Below are positions 12,978 to 22,047 of a stretch of 33,899 nucleotides of DNA, piece after piece. The notes below the pieces were generated by a model that saw nothing but the letters and a program-made list of their open reading frames with translations, was not told where the DNA came from and ran no database searches. The position numbers were made by a program, and so were the translations under genes. Position 1 is the first letter of the stretch. Each line of letters opens with the position of its first letter. The stretch spans positions 1 to 33,899 of the IMG/VR virus record IMGVR_UViG_3300042525_000085; one strand, written 5' to 3'. This DNA is from a virus.

Positions 12978-15350
12978 ATGGCAACAATAACTGGATTAAC
13001 TAGTTCTGCTATTGGCGGTTCAAGCATGAGTTCTATTGGTCAATTAACTCCAGCCCAAAAAGCTGCTGCTGCACAAACTAAAGCAGTTACTGACAAAGTT
13101 AAAACATTAACTGCTGTTACAGTAGATGCTAAACCTGCTGCATTGTCACCAGGTGAAGTAGTTAAACTTACTAATGCTAAAGGCAAAGTTGAGTATTACG
13201 TTGGTACTTATGACGGCAAACTATCTAAACCATTAACTTCTGTATCAAGTGCTGTTAGTGCTGTAAACACACAGATTAAGAAAGCTGAACAAGTACAAGC
13301 AACTGCATTACGTACATCACAAAAGATTGAAGAATCAGAGTTAAAGCAATCATTGACTGAAGCAGGATTGCCTGCTAAAGAAATTAAAGCAATACTTGCA
13401 ACAGAGAAAAAAGCTAACACGGAAGAGTTAACTCAATATAAAGGGTTACTTGCAGAACCAATGTTGCAATATGGCGTGCGTGATGCAGCAACTAATACGT
13501 TTGTAAATAATGTAGTTAATGGCGTTACAACGCCAACAGCAACACCAAAATCATTGCTTACGCTTGATGACCCAGTTTTAACTCCTAAAGTACAAGCAAA
13601 CATCCAGTCTGCTAACGATGCTGTAGCTGAGTTCCAATTATTAAAAGGTATCACGCAACCATTTTTACGTAGTGGCAATACAACATCTGGCATAAATACA
13701 TACGCTATTTATCAAGCATTAGATAATGGCTCAATTATTGCAACTAAAGATAATACTGGCATAACTACTGGTTATACAGTATCTCCAGAAGTTGCTGCAA
13801 AAGGTGGTGACCAAAGTGGCTTTATAGATGCAACTGGCATGAGTAAAGCTAGTGCTAGGGCATTAGGTTTAGTTTTAAATAACGATGTTGTTATTGGTGG
13901 TAAAGCCAATGTAGTTACTGATGTCAATGACAACCATTATGTTTATGATGCTAGTGGTGCTGACCGTTACGGCACACAAAAGCCTTTATTTGATACAGGC
14001 AGAGTAGTTGATTCTGGCCTAAAAGACGCAAACGGCAATCCAATAATGAATAAAGTGTTTGCTGAAGTATCTACAGATAACTCCAAACGCAACTATGTAT
14101 CAGTCGTAAGCAATTATATACAGCAACCAGATGGCACATTCACATACGGTGGTATTGATAGCACAGATTACACACACATAGAAGGCTTTAATCCAATTAA
14201 AGCATTGGTTATTGCTGGTATGTCTGCTGGTGCTGGGTTAGCAACTGGCCCATTAACCGGTTTTACTGGTGCATTAGGAAATACAGTAGCTGGTGCTGCT
14301 GCAGGTGTTACAGGTGCTGCTCTATCAGGTAGCAACATAATTAGAGGTGGGCTATTAGGTGCGCTTGGTGGCTTTACTTTAGGTGAAGTCAGGGCTGCCG
14401 CACAAGCTGCTGGTGGTTATGACAATTTATTAGGTCAAGTAGGTACTGGTAACCTTTCATCATTTACTCAAGCAGGACAAGACGCTGCTGCTTTTGCTAA
14501 CTCTGCTGCTGGTTCAGCTAGTGGTGTTGATGGTGGCGGTGGTGGGTTAGTTGGTGGTGGTGAAAGCCAAGCTAGTATAAATTTTGGCTCAGACGCTTCA
14601 GTTGCCAATGGTGGATTTACTAATGCAAATAATCTTGCCAATACTACCGTAAACGATTATTTAAACAGCTTTAATGCTGATGGCACACTTAAAACAATAG
14701 ACTTGGCTAATTCTGATTATTATACAGATGGCACAAAACGAATAGGTGGCGCTACAAATACATCATATATTGATAATGCTTTAGATAGGTTTAAATTAGA
14801 TAATTGGTCTAATGACCAAACAATGGTAGAAAACTTTACCGGTGGCAAGGCTATTGATAATGGTATCCCTGGAGTAAATCCTGATGGCACATTTAAACAA
14901 ATAGATTTAAGCAATAGTGACTATTACACAGATGGCACACCAAGAGTTGTAACACCATCAGTTACTCCTAACGGACTACTTGATACAATAATAAATGCAG
15001 GTTCAAATGTTGTTAATACGTTAGGTGTTGGTGGCACAATCTTAGCTGCCGGTGCAGTTGTTCCAGAGATTGTAAAAGCAGTTACTCCTGAGCCAAAAAC
15101 AGACAATACTGTATATACAGCACCATTAATAAACAATGTAATGATGCCAACGAATAAAGTACCAAGTTTTACACAGAACTATAACAACTTGTTTAACCGT
15201 CAAGGCGTAGGCGCAGGTCAATACTTAGGTTACGATTACTTAAACAACATAAACGTGCCACCAGAATTAATGGGTTTACTAGGTACATCTGCACAAGCTA
15301 GACCAACATCGCTTACAATGCCTACACCAACATCAATAACACCGGCATAA
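12978..15350 (+). CDS. Large Gly/Ala/Thr-rich virion-associated protein
   Basis: 790 residues. A helical N-terminal third (QKAAAAQTKAVTDKVKTL, TALRTSQKIEESELKQSL) is followed by a hydrophobic Gly/Ala stretch (about 410-475, including MSAGAGLATGPLTGFTGALG) that could insert in a membrane. A repeat reading N-x-DGT-x-K-x-IDL-x-NSDYYTDGT occurs at 14673-14735 and 14875-14937. GAGGG precedes the ATG. Proteins of this make-up between portal and scaffold are often ejection proteins; no family recognised. Confidence 0.7.
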   Translation: MATITGLTSSAIGGSSMSSIGQLTPAQKAAAAQTKAVTDKVKTLTAVTVDAKPAALSPGEVVKLTNAKGKVEYYVGTYDGKLSKPLTSVSSAVSAVNTQIKKAEQVQATALRTSQKIEESELKQSLTEAGLPAKEIKAILATEKKANTEELTQYKGLLAEPMLQYGVRDAATNTFVNNVVNGVTTPTATPKSLLTLDDPVLTPKVQANIQSANDAVAEFQLLKGITQPFLRSGNTTSGINTYAIYQALDNGSIIATKDNTGITTGYTVSPEVAAKGGDQSGFIDATGMSKASARALGLVLNNDVVIGGKANVVTDVNDNHYVYDASGADRYGTQKPLFDTGRVVDSGLKDANGNPIMNKVFAEVSTDNSKRNYVSVVSNYIQQPDGTFTYGGIDSTDYTHIEGFNPIKALVIAGMSAGAGLATGPLTGFTGALGNTVAGAAAGVTGAALSGSNIIRGGLLGALGGFTLGEVRAAAQAAGGYDNLLGQVGTGNLSSFTQAGQDAAAFANSAAGSASGVDGGGGGLVGGGESQASINFGSDASVANGGFTNANNLANTTVNDYLNSFNADGTLKTIDLANSDYYTDGTKRIGGATNTSYIDNALDRFKLDNWSNDQTMVENFTGGKAIDNGIPGVNPDGTFKQIDLSNSDYYTDGTPRVVTPSVTPNGLLDTIINAGSNVVNTLGVGGTILAAGAVVPEIVKAVTPEPKTDNTVYTAPLINNVMMPTNKVPSFTQNYNNLFNRQGVGAGQYLGYDYLNNINVPPELMGLLGTSAQARPTSLTMPTPTSITPA

Positions 15351-15351
15351 C

Positions 15352-15582
15352 ATGAACAGAACACAAGAAGCACAGTTGTTACTTGGAAACGAGTTTTTTA
15401 AGACAGTATTTCAAGAACTAGAGGACTTGCAGCTATCACGGTTTGCAAACTCAAATGAAGAAGATATAAGTGGTCGTGAATTAGCGTATGTAAAGCTAGC
15501 CACATTGAAAGAGATTAAATCGCATATAGAATCAATCGCAGCATCAAGCGAAATTCGTGATAAGCGATGGAAGATTTGGTAA
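15352..15582 (+). CDS. Small helical protein before scaffold
   Basis: 76 residues, acidic in the middle. RTQEAQLLLGNEFFKTVFQE and KLATLKEIKSHIESI are probable helices. It starts one base after the previous stop. The gene family resembles the short helical assembly proteins next to scaffolds in podoviruses, without a name that I can give. A perfect hairpin covers its stop codon. Confidence 0.68.
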   Translation: MNRTQEAQLLLGNEFFKTVFQELEDLQLSRFANSNEEDISGRELAYVKLATLKEIKSHIESIAASSEIRDKRWKIW

Positions 15583-15594
15583 CTTTTTACCAAA
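15575..15594 (+). other. Perfect 8-bp hairpin over a stop codon
   Basis: TTTGGTAA-cttt-TTACCAAA. The left arm contains the TAA of the 76-aa gene. No T-run follows, so it is not a standard terminator. It may slow ribosomes, mark an RNA processing site, or adjust scaffold expression. Confidence 0.45.
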
Positions 15595-15630
15595 CGCAGT
15601 CAGGGCGTATCTGAATATAGGAAGTAAACA

Positions 15631-16599
15631 ATGGAAAATACCATGACCCCAGCTACTGGGAATGGCACGGTGCAAGAAGCAGCAAGCCAATTTTTTGACA
15701 TGATGGAAGAAGCGGAAAACCCAGAAGGGCAAAATGAAGCTGAACAAGAATCAGACGAAATTGAGGAAGGCGAATCAGACGAGGAAGAACTAGAAGCCTC
15801 TGAAGAACTTGATAGTGAAGACGAAGATGAGGAACAGGAATCAGAACCTACTTACCGTATTAAGATGGCTGGTGAGGAACGTGAGATAACCCAACGTGAA
15901 CTTATTAAGTTAGCACAGCAAGGCGCAGATTACACCAAGAAGTCACAGCAAGTAAGCGAACAACGCAAAGCGTTAGAAACTGAAGCTGCGGCTATACAAG
16001 AGGCTAAACAGCTACGCAACGAATACGCACAACGATTACAAGCAATGCAGCAAATGCTACAGGCTCAACAACCGGAAGATGATTTAGATTATCTACAGGA
16101 AAATGACCCGATTGGCTACGCTGTTAAAGTTGCTGATATGACTAGGCGTGAAAAGCAAATGAACGCAATTGAGTACGAACGTCAACGCATTGCCCAACAG
16201 CAACAAGCGGAAATGTCCGAACATCAACGCAGACAAGTTGCTGCGGAAGCAGAAAAGGTCACAGAGTTAATTCCTGATTACTCAGACGCAAAGAAAGGTG
16301 CTACATTGCGGCAAGAGTTACGTGCCTATGCTAAAAGCATTGGGTACACAGACGCAGAGATTGGTGCAGTTTATGATGCACGAACTGTTAAGGCTCTGTA
16401 CGATGCAATGCAATACCAAAAGTTAGTTGAGTCTAAACCAGGCGTATCTAAGAAAGTGCAATCTGCACCTAAGATGATTAAGTCAGGAACATCAACTAAT
16501 AAAACAAGTACAACAGAATCGCAGAAGCGCCAATTCAACAAGTTGAAATCAACTGGTAGAGTTAAAGATGCTGCTGCATTATTTGAGAAATTTTTATAA
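15631..16599 (+). CDS. Capsid scaffolding protein
   Basis: 322 residues. Strongly acidic N-terminal region (about 25-75, long runs of Glu/Asp), a central coiled coil rich in Gln, Ala, Glu and Arg (about 90-215), and a basic C-terminus (KSGTSTNKTSTTESQKRQFN, then KLKSTGRVKDAAALFEKFL), the end that usually contacts the coat. Its position directly before the capsid gene confirms the call. Scaffolds direct procapsid assembly and then leave or are cut. Confidence 0.88.
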   Translation: MENTMTPATGNGTVQEAASQFFDMMEEAENPEGQNEAEQESDEIEEGESDEEELEASEELDSEDEDEEQESEPTYRIKMAGEEREITQRELIKLAQQGADYTKKSQQVSEQRKALETEAAAIQEAKQLRNEYAQRLQAMQQMLQAQQPEDDLDYLQENDPIGYAVKVADMTRREKQMNAIEYERQRIAQQQQAEMSEHQRRQVAAEAEKVTELIPDYSDAKKGATLRQELRAYAKSIGYTDAEIGAVYDARTVKALYDAMQYQKLVESKPGVSKKVQSAPKMIKSGTSTNKTSTTESQKRQFNKLKSTGRVKDAAALFEKFL

Positions 16600-16610
16600 A
16601 GGAATAAGAA

Positions 16611-17558
16611 ATGCCAACCTATCAAACCTATACGGCCATTGGCCAACGTGAAGACTTAATGGATGTTATCTATAACATCGCCCCAACAGAAACACCATTC
16701 ATGTCATCTATCGGTAAAACATCTGCTACTGCTCGTTTACACGAATGGCAAACAGATACACTAGCTGCTGCTGTAACAACTAACGCTGCGATTGAGGGTG
16801 CTGCTGCTACTTCAGCAACTATCACTCCATCCGTACGTTTAGGCAACCGCGCACAGATTTCACAAAAAACCATTGCTGTATCTGGTACTTTGGAAACTGT
16901 AAACAAAGCAGGCCGTCGTTCAGAGAAAGCCTATCAATTGGCTAAAGCCTCTAGCGAACTAAAACGTGACATGGAAGCAACATTGTTGTCAAACAACGTA
17001 GCTGCTGATGGTAACGGTTCATCTACTGCTCGTACATTGGGCGGTTTACAAGCATGGTTAAGTTCTAATTACTCTGGCGGTACTGATGGTGTTGCTGGTT
17101 CATTAGGTACTACTGCTCGTGTAACAGGTACTGACCGTGCATTTACAGCAACACTATTGAACACAGTAATGCAATCTGCATTTACTAACGGTGGTTCACC
17201 AACAATGTTGTTCGTAACTCCAGCACAAAAAGTTGTTGCATCAACATTTACTGGTATCGCTACTCGTTACCGTGATGTTCCTGCTAACCAACAAGCACAA
17301 ATCGTAAACGCTGCGGATGTATACGTGTCTGACTTTGGTATTATCCAAATCGTACCAGACCGTTTCATTCCTAACAGCGATAACGATGATTGCGCTTTCT
17401 TGATTGATACAGAGATGGCTTCAGTTGCTTACCTACGCCCATTCCAAACTAACGAATTGGCAATCACAGGTGATGCAACCAATACACAACTTTTAGTTGA
17501 GTATACATTGCAAGTAAACAACCAAGCAGCACACGGTATCATTGCTGACTTAACCTAG
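16611..17558 (+). CDS. Major capsid protein (SU10/DUF5309-like, HK97 fold)
   Basis: 315 residues. The N-terminus, YQTYTAIGQREDLMDVIYNI followed by APTETPFMSSIGKT and HEWQTD, is the signature of the DUF5309/SU10-like capsid group. Later RNRAQISQKTIAVSGTLE and FVTPAQKVVASTF fit the HK97-type core. Codons here are the least AT-biased of the genome, with many preferred forms (CGT, GGT, AAC), as expected for the most highly made protein. A terminator-like hairpin follows at once. AAGGA precedes the ATG. Confidence 0.92.
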   Translation: MPTYQTYTAIGQREDLMDVIYNIAPTETPFMSSIGKTSATARLHEWQTDTLAAAVTTNAAIEGAAATSATITPSVRLGNRAQISQKTIAVSGTLETVNKAGRRSEKAYQLAKASSELKRDMEATLLSNNVAADGNGSSTARTLGGLQAWLSSNYSGGTDGVAGSLGTTARVTGTDRAFTATLLNTVMQSAFTNGGSPTMLFVTPAQKVVASTFTGIATRYRDVPANQQAQIVNAADVYVSDFGIIQIVPDRFIPNSDNDDCAFLIDTEMASVAYLRPFQTNELAITGDATNTQLLVEYTLQVNNQAAHGIIADLT

Positions 17559-17566
17559 TAGAAAAT

Positions 17567-17600
17567 AAACTCCCTGTGTTGACTCATGGGGAGTTTTATT
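17567..17600 (+). terminator. Rho-independent terminator after the capsid gene
   Basis: AAACTCCC (17567-17574) pairs with GGGAGTTT (17589-17596), loop of 14 bases, then TTATT. Position after the capsid gene suggests partial termination to raise capsid dose over tail genes. Confidence 0.75.
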
Positions 17601-17610
17601 GGAAATATAA

Positions 17611-17928
17611 ATGGCAAACATACTATACGAAAATGGTAAGAAAACAGAATTTCTTGATAATGGCTCAGATGTCATTGTCAAACAAACGCAAGACATTACT
17701 GGAATCATTGAGTTTAATAAGGCTCAGTACAATGAAACAGATTCTAGGGCAAGGTGGAGTGATGATGCAGTAGGTAACAAGGTTGCATCTATACCGCTAA
17801 CAGTATTTCAAGACCTTGAGAAAAAAGGCATCACTCGTGGATTTACGATTATAGACCACAAGCGATTTAAAGAATTTTTAAATAATCCTGATAACCAAGT
17901 ATTTAGAACCAGACCAGGAAGAATATAA
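17611..17928 (+). CDS. Hypothetical protein between capsid and adaptor
   Basis: 105 residues. Mixed strands and helices: ANILYENGKKTEFLDNGSD, then IIEFNKAQYNETDSRARW, and a helix KRFKEFLNNPDNQVF; the end is basic (RTRPGRI). It lies after the terminator and directly abuts the adaptor gene (ATG the base after its stop). Its location suggests a head-decoration or completion protein, but no family is recognised. Confidence 0.68.
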   Translation: MANILYENGKKTEFLDNGSDVIVKQTQDITGIIEFNKAQYNETDSRARWSDDAVGNKVASIPLTVFQDLEKKGITRGFTIIDHKRFKEFLNNPDNQVFRTRPGRI

Positions 17929-18549
17929 ATGGCATTTACAACATACGCAGAGTTACAATCTACGGTTGCAGACTATCTTGCACGTAGCGACTTAACAAGC
18001 CAAATACAGGACTTCATTTCACTAGCTGAAACAAGGTTAAACCGTGACTTGCGTATTCGTCAAATGCTGACATACACAACAATCACAATGACGGCTGATT
18101 CACCAAACGTAACCATCCCTGCTGACTTCTTGTCTATACGGGATATTCATATTATTGGTTCGCCAGTTTACACATTAAAGTATGAGTCACCATCTAACTT
18201 GTTTAGGAACACAGACTCATACATTACTGCATTACCTAAGTTCTACACGACAGTAGGCGCACAGTTTGTATTCTCACCAATACCTGATACAGCTTATGTA
18301 TTGCAAATACTTTACTATGCTAAACCACCAGCATTGAGTAATGCAGTTACATCTAACGTATGGCTAGTAAACTGCCCAGACGCATTACTATACGCAGCAC
18401 TAGCTGAAGCAGAACCCTACTTAATGAACGATGCACGTGTAGCTACATGGGCTGCATTGTATGACAGGGCTATTGCAGCAGTAACAGCAAGCGATGACAG
18501 TTCTGAGAACGCAGGTTCACCATTAGCAATAACAATAGCTGCGAGGTAG
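17929..18549 (+). CDS. Head-tail adaptor (P22 gp4 / SU10 adaptor-like)
   Basis: 206 residues. The start, TYAELQSTVADYLARSDLTS followed by DFISLAETRLNRDLRIR, is the typical helical opening of podovirus adaptor proteins. It is followed by a beta region (TITMTADSPNVTIPADFLSI) and a final helical part (PDALLYAALAEAEPYLMND). Adaptors bind the portal and provide the platform for the nozzle and fibres. The nozzle gene follows after one base. Confidence 0.85.
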   Translation: MAFTTYAELQSTVADYLARSDLTSQIQDFISLAETRLNRDLRIRQMLTYTTITMTADSPNVTIPADFLSIRDIHIIGSPVYTLKYESPSNLFRNTDSYITALPKFYTTVGAQFVFSPIPDTAYVLQILYYAKPPALSNAVTSNVWLVNCPDALLYAALAEAEPYLMNDARVATWAALYDRAIAAVTASDDSSENAGSPLAITIAAR

Positions 18550-18550
18550 T

Positions 18551-19972
18551 ATGCAAAGAATAAACTTAGGCGAGTGGACACCAGACCAACCAGGTATCTC
18601 TGGTAGTTTGACAACTGCAACTAATGTAGTACCACAACAAGTGGGCTATGGCCCATTCCCATCAGCAGCAGTTTATTCTTCTGCCGCATCACAACCTCTA
18701 TTGAGTTCATTTGCTGGCGTTTACGGTAATACATTGGTGTTATTTGCTGGCGGTGCTACTAAGCTATTTAAGTTTAATGACTTAACTACTGCTATGGCTG
18801 ACGTATCTAAAGCAGGCAGTTACACATCAACTGATGGCTGGGAATTTGCTCAATTTGGTGACATTGTTATTGCAGCCAATAATGAAAACGTATTACAAGC
18901 ATGGAACTTAACATCATCTACTTTATTTGCTGACTTATCTGCAAGCGCACCTATAGCTAAGTTCGTTACGGTTGTTCGTGACTTTGTTGTATGTGCTAAC
19001 ATTGGTTCTGGTACAAATCCAAGCAAAGTGCAATGGTCTGATTTAAACGATGAAACAGACTGGGTATCAGGCCCTACAAGCCAATCAGATTACCAAGAGA
19101 TGTCAGACGGTGGCAACATTACTGGCTTAACTGGTGGTGAATTTGGTCTAGTGTTAATGGAACGTGCCATTGCACGTATGACTTACTCAGGTTCACCATA
19201 CTTCTTCCAGTTTGACATTATTTCCCGTGGTTTAGGTTGTATTGAACCTGGGTCTGTAGCACAATATGGCAGTACAACATTCTTCTTATCTGATAATGGC
19301 TTTTACTCATGTAATGGTCAAGCATTAGAACCAATTGGTGCTGAAAAAGTAGACCGATTCTTCTTAGATGACGCAGACCAAGCAGCTTTATCTCAAATGA
19401 GTGCAACTATTGACCCATTACGCAAACTAGTAATATGGGAATACCGTGATAACAATCAAAATAGTTCATTATTGATATACAATTGGCAAGTAAAACGCTG
19501 GTCTTACGCTATTACTGACGCAGATTACCTATCAACAGCGACAACACCTGCATTGACGCTAGACGCATTAGACGTATTTGGTACAGTAGATACAATTACT
19601 ACCTCATTTGACTCACGCGTTTGGGTTGGTGGTAAAGCTACATTGGCTGGTATACGTGGTAATAGTATAATTACCTTTACTGGTGGCAATACTGGCGCTG
19701 AAATTGCTACAGGTGATATTGAGTTATCACAAAACTCTATGGTTGGCGTAATTAAACCAATAGTAGACCAAGGTTCATGCGATGCACAGATAGCCTCACG
19801 TAGAGGTCTTAACGATGACATTAATTACAGCGCAACAAGCGTACAAAATGCTGATGGTCGTTGCCCAGTTCGTTCTGCCGGCAGATTTCATCGTATTAAG
19901 CTATTACCTACAGGCGATTGGACAGCAGCAGTAGGCATGGACATTGAAGCAGCAACACAGGGCAATAGATAA
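18551..19972 (+). CDS. Tail nozzle / stabilisation protein (P22 gp10-like)
   Basis: 473 residues, nearly all beta. It begins INLGEWTPDQPGI, then ATNVVPQQVGYGPFPSA, the usual gp10-like opening, and continues with repeated blade-like strands such as DGWEFAQFGDIVIAANNENV and GSVAQYGSTTFFLSDNGFY, consistent with a beta-propeller. Such proteins close the short tail tube. The stop overlaps the next start (TAATG). Confidence 0.85.
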   Translation: MQRINLGEWTPDQPGISGSLTTATNVVPQQVGYGPFPSAAVYSSAASQPLLSSFAGVYGNTLVLFAGGATKLFKFNDLTTAMADVSKAGSYTSTDGWEFAQFGDIVIAANNENVLQAWNLTSSTLFADLSASAPIAKFVTVVRDFVVCANIGSGTNPSKVQWSDLNDETDWVSGPTSQSDYQEMSDGGNITGLTGGEFGLVLMERAIARMTYSGSPYFFQFDIISRGLGCIEPGSVAQYGSTTFFLSDNGFYSCNGQALEPIGAEKVDRFFLDDADQAALSQMSATIDPLRKLVIWEYRDNNQNSSLLIYNWQVKRWSYAITDADYLSTATTPALTLDALDVFGTVDTITTSFDSRVWVGGKATLAGIRGNSIITFTGGNTGAEIATGDIELSQNSMVGVIKPIVDQGSCDAQIASRRGLNDDINYSATSVQNADGRCPVRSAGRFHRIKLLPTGDWTAAVGMDIEAATQGNR

Positions 19973-20766
19973 TGGTTCAATTCATCACATTACCACAGGG
20001 CGGTGCAGACCAACGGCAAGTTGCCGAGGTTGTCCGTGGTATAATGGATGGCAAGACCAATAATACAGGCACGATTACATTAGCCACAGGCAATGCAACG
20101 TCTACAACGCTATACAACGAACGTATTGGCTACGAATCTGTCATTCTGTTGACACCTGATTCATCAGCATCGCAAAATGACTCAGCACCTTACGGATGCT
20201 TTACGAATAACACAGACCAAACAGCACCAAGTGTAGGTGCTACTGCCGTAGTTATTTATGACACAACAGAAGAATCAAATGGCGTATATCGTGACACAGT
20301 AAACACATCACGTATTTACGTTAGAAACGCTGGTATGTATAACGTGCAATTTTCTTTGCAATTGGTCAACAAAGACAATGCCGTGCAGTATGCTGATATT
20401 TGGTTTAGAGTAAATGGCGTAGATGTACCAAGAAGTGCAAGCCGCTTTGATATACCAATAAGAAAAAACGCTACAGAGTGGGGACACGTTGTTGGTACTG
20501 TAAATACATTTCTTGACATGGCTGCTGGTGACTACGTTGAAATTGCAGGCACAACATCTAGCACATTAGTCGGATTAGAACATTATCCTGCTGACACAGG
20601 TATACCAAGACCAGCTATCCCTGCCGTAATTTTAACTTTGCAGTATATTTCTGTTGATTCTATTTCAAACGTGTACATAAGTAGTCAGACTAGAGGTAGT
20701 GCTGTCATATCACATTATGCAAATAGCACGGCAGATAAAACTTATAAATACGTTATAGTCGGATAA
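19972..20766 (+). CDS. Virion protein with C-terminal jelly-roll (C1q/TNF-like)
   Basis: 264 residues. A short helical N-terminus (QRQVAEVVRGIMDGK) is followed by strands TGTITLATGNATSTTLYNER, then a second half with the C1q-like order: RIYVRNAGMYNVQFSLQL, DIWFRVNGVDVPRS, LDMAAGDYVEIAGTT and a final VILTLQYI. Such domains sit on heads or tails and bind sugars or proteins. Coupled by TAATG to its neighbours on both sides. Confidence 0.7.
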   Translation: MVQFITLPQGGADQRQVAEVVRGIMDGKTNNTGTITLATGNATSTTLYNERIGYESVILLTPDSSASQNDSAPYGCFTNNTDQTAPSVGATAVVIYDTTEESNGVYRDTVNTSRIYVRNAGMYNVQFSLQLVNKDNAVQYADIWFRVNGVDVPRSASRFDIPIRKNATEWGHVVGTVNTFLDMAAGDYVEIAGTTSSTLVGLEHYPADTGIPRPAIPAVILTLQYISVDSISNVYISSQTRGSAVISHYANSTADKTYKYVIVG

Positions 20767-21173
20767 TGGAAGCTAAATTTATACCGCCAAACGAGTTAAG
20801 AGAATGGTGGGCATTTGCAAAGGAAGGTCTACAGGCTGTTTTAAATAAATCGCCTGAGGATTACATCCAAGAAGAAGTTTTTGTGGCTCTATGGCTTCAG
20901 AAATCAATGCTATGGGTGTTCCTAGATGGTGAAAAGCCTGCAGGTTTTACTGTACTAACACCAGAAGGTGATAATTTGTTTGTTTGGGCAGTATGGGGCA
21001 AAGAACCGCAAAGTTATGAAGTAGTAGCGGAGTGCTTTGATATTATTAAAGGTATAGCCAAGCAGGGAAACGCAAAGAGTATTACATTTGGTTCTCATCG
21101 TCTTGGATGGGATAAACTAGCAAGAAAATTAGGATTTACACCTAGACAATGGGAATTAAGATTAGAGGATTAA
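20766..21173 (+). CDS. GNAT acetyltransferase-like protein
   Basis: 135 residues with a GNAT-like order: a helical N-terminus (NELREWWAFAKEGL), strands MLWVFLDGEKPAGFTVLT and LFVWAVWG, then a helix and the GSHRLGWDKLARKLGF end typical of the GNAT C-terminus. The usual Arg/Gln-x-x-Gly-x-Gly/Ala acetyl-CoA loop is not clear, so it may be a GNAT fold without that activity. Similar small proteins occur among podophage tail genes. Confidence 0.6.
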   Translation: MEAKFIPPNELREWWAFAKEGLQAVLNKSPEDYIQEEVFVALWLQKSMLWVFLDGEKPAGFTVLTPEGDNLFVWAVWGKEPQSYEVVAECFDIIKGIAKQGNAKSITFGSHRLGWDKLARKLGFTPRQWELRLED

Positions 21174-21177
21174 GATT

Positions 21178-22038
21178 ATGAGTTCAAAACCACAAAACGT
21201 CACACAAGTACAGTCAATTGACCCAATGCTACAGCCTTTTGTCAAGCAAGGGCTAAATAATGCTACGAGTTTATATAATCAGCAGACAGCAGTTGATGCA
21301 CAAGGCAACTTAATTAATCCAGCGTATTATCCTGGTCAAACTTATGTAGGCGCATCAGACCCAACACAAGCTGCTTTGTTAGCGCAACGTAATCGTGCTA
21401 TGCAAGGTAATATGCTTAATCCTACAGCACAACAACAACAATTAAATACAATTAGCGGTGATTACCTAGCTGGCAACCCATTCTTTGGCGGTGCATTTAA
21501 AGGTGCAGCAGAACAGGCTACAAACGCGTATAATCAATCTGTAAATTCAGCATTGTCTAACGCATCACAAGCAGGTCGTTATGGTTCTGGCGCAATGAAC
21601 ACAGCATTAGGTGGCGCAGGTCAAACACTTGCGAACTCACTAGCTAACACAGCCGGCAATCTAGCGTATCAAAACTATGGCGCAGAACGCAGTATGCAAC
21701 AACAAGCAGCACAAAATGCACCATCACTAGCACAACAAGATTACTATGACATTAACCAACTAGCACAAGCTGGTCAAGGTTACGAAGGTTACTCACAACT
21801 AGCATTACAAGATGCGTTAAATCGCTGGAACGCAACACAAAATGCACCGCAAAACGCATTAGATACATACATGGGTTACGTTACTGGCTCACCACGAGGT
21901 TCACAAACTACTTCACAAGTATATAGAAATCCTTTATCAGGCGTTGCTGGCGGTGCTGGTATTGGTGGTTCATTAGGCGGTGGTACAGGTGCTTTAATTG
22001 GTGCTGGTTTAGGCGGTCTTGCTGGTCTTTTAGGTTAG
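21178..22038 (+). CDS. Gln/Ala/Asn-rich probable ejection protein
   Basis: 286 residues. The central part is rich in Gln, Asn and Ala (LNTISGDYLAGNPFFGGAF, AYNQSVNSALSNASQAGRYG, GGAGQTLANSLAN). The last 30 residues are almost only Gly, Ala and Leu, a glycine-zipper-like hydrophobic segment able to enter a membrane. This build, next to two long helical proteins, resembles podovirus internal or ejection proteins that help DNA cross the cell envelope. No named family. Confidence 0.65.
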   Translation: MSSKPQNVTQVQSIDPMLQPFVKQGLNNATSLYNQQTAVDAQGNLINPAYYPGQTYVGASDPTQAALLAQRNRAMQGNMLNPTAQQQQLNTISGDYLAGNPFFGGAFKGAAEQATNAYNQSVNSALSNASQAGRYGSGAMNTALGGAGQTLANSLANTAGNLAYQNYGAERSMQQQAAQNAPSLAQQDYYDINQLAQAGQGYEGYSQLALQDALNRWNATQNAPQNALDTYMGYVTGSPRGSQTTSQVYRNPLSGVAGGAGIGGSLGGGTGALIGAGLGGLAGLLG

Positions 22039-22047
22039 GAGTTAAGT

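Noticed and set aside
17576-17773. 65-codon plus-strand frame after the capsid gene
   Set aside because: Starts inside the terminator hairpin and overlaps the better supported 105-aa gene in another frame.
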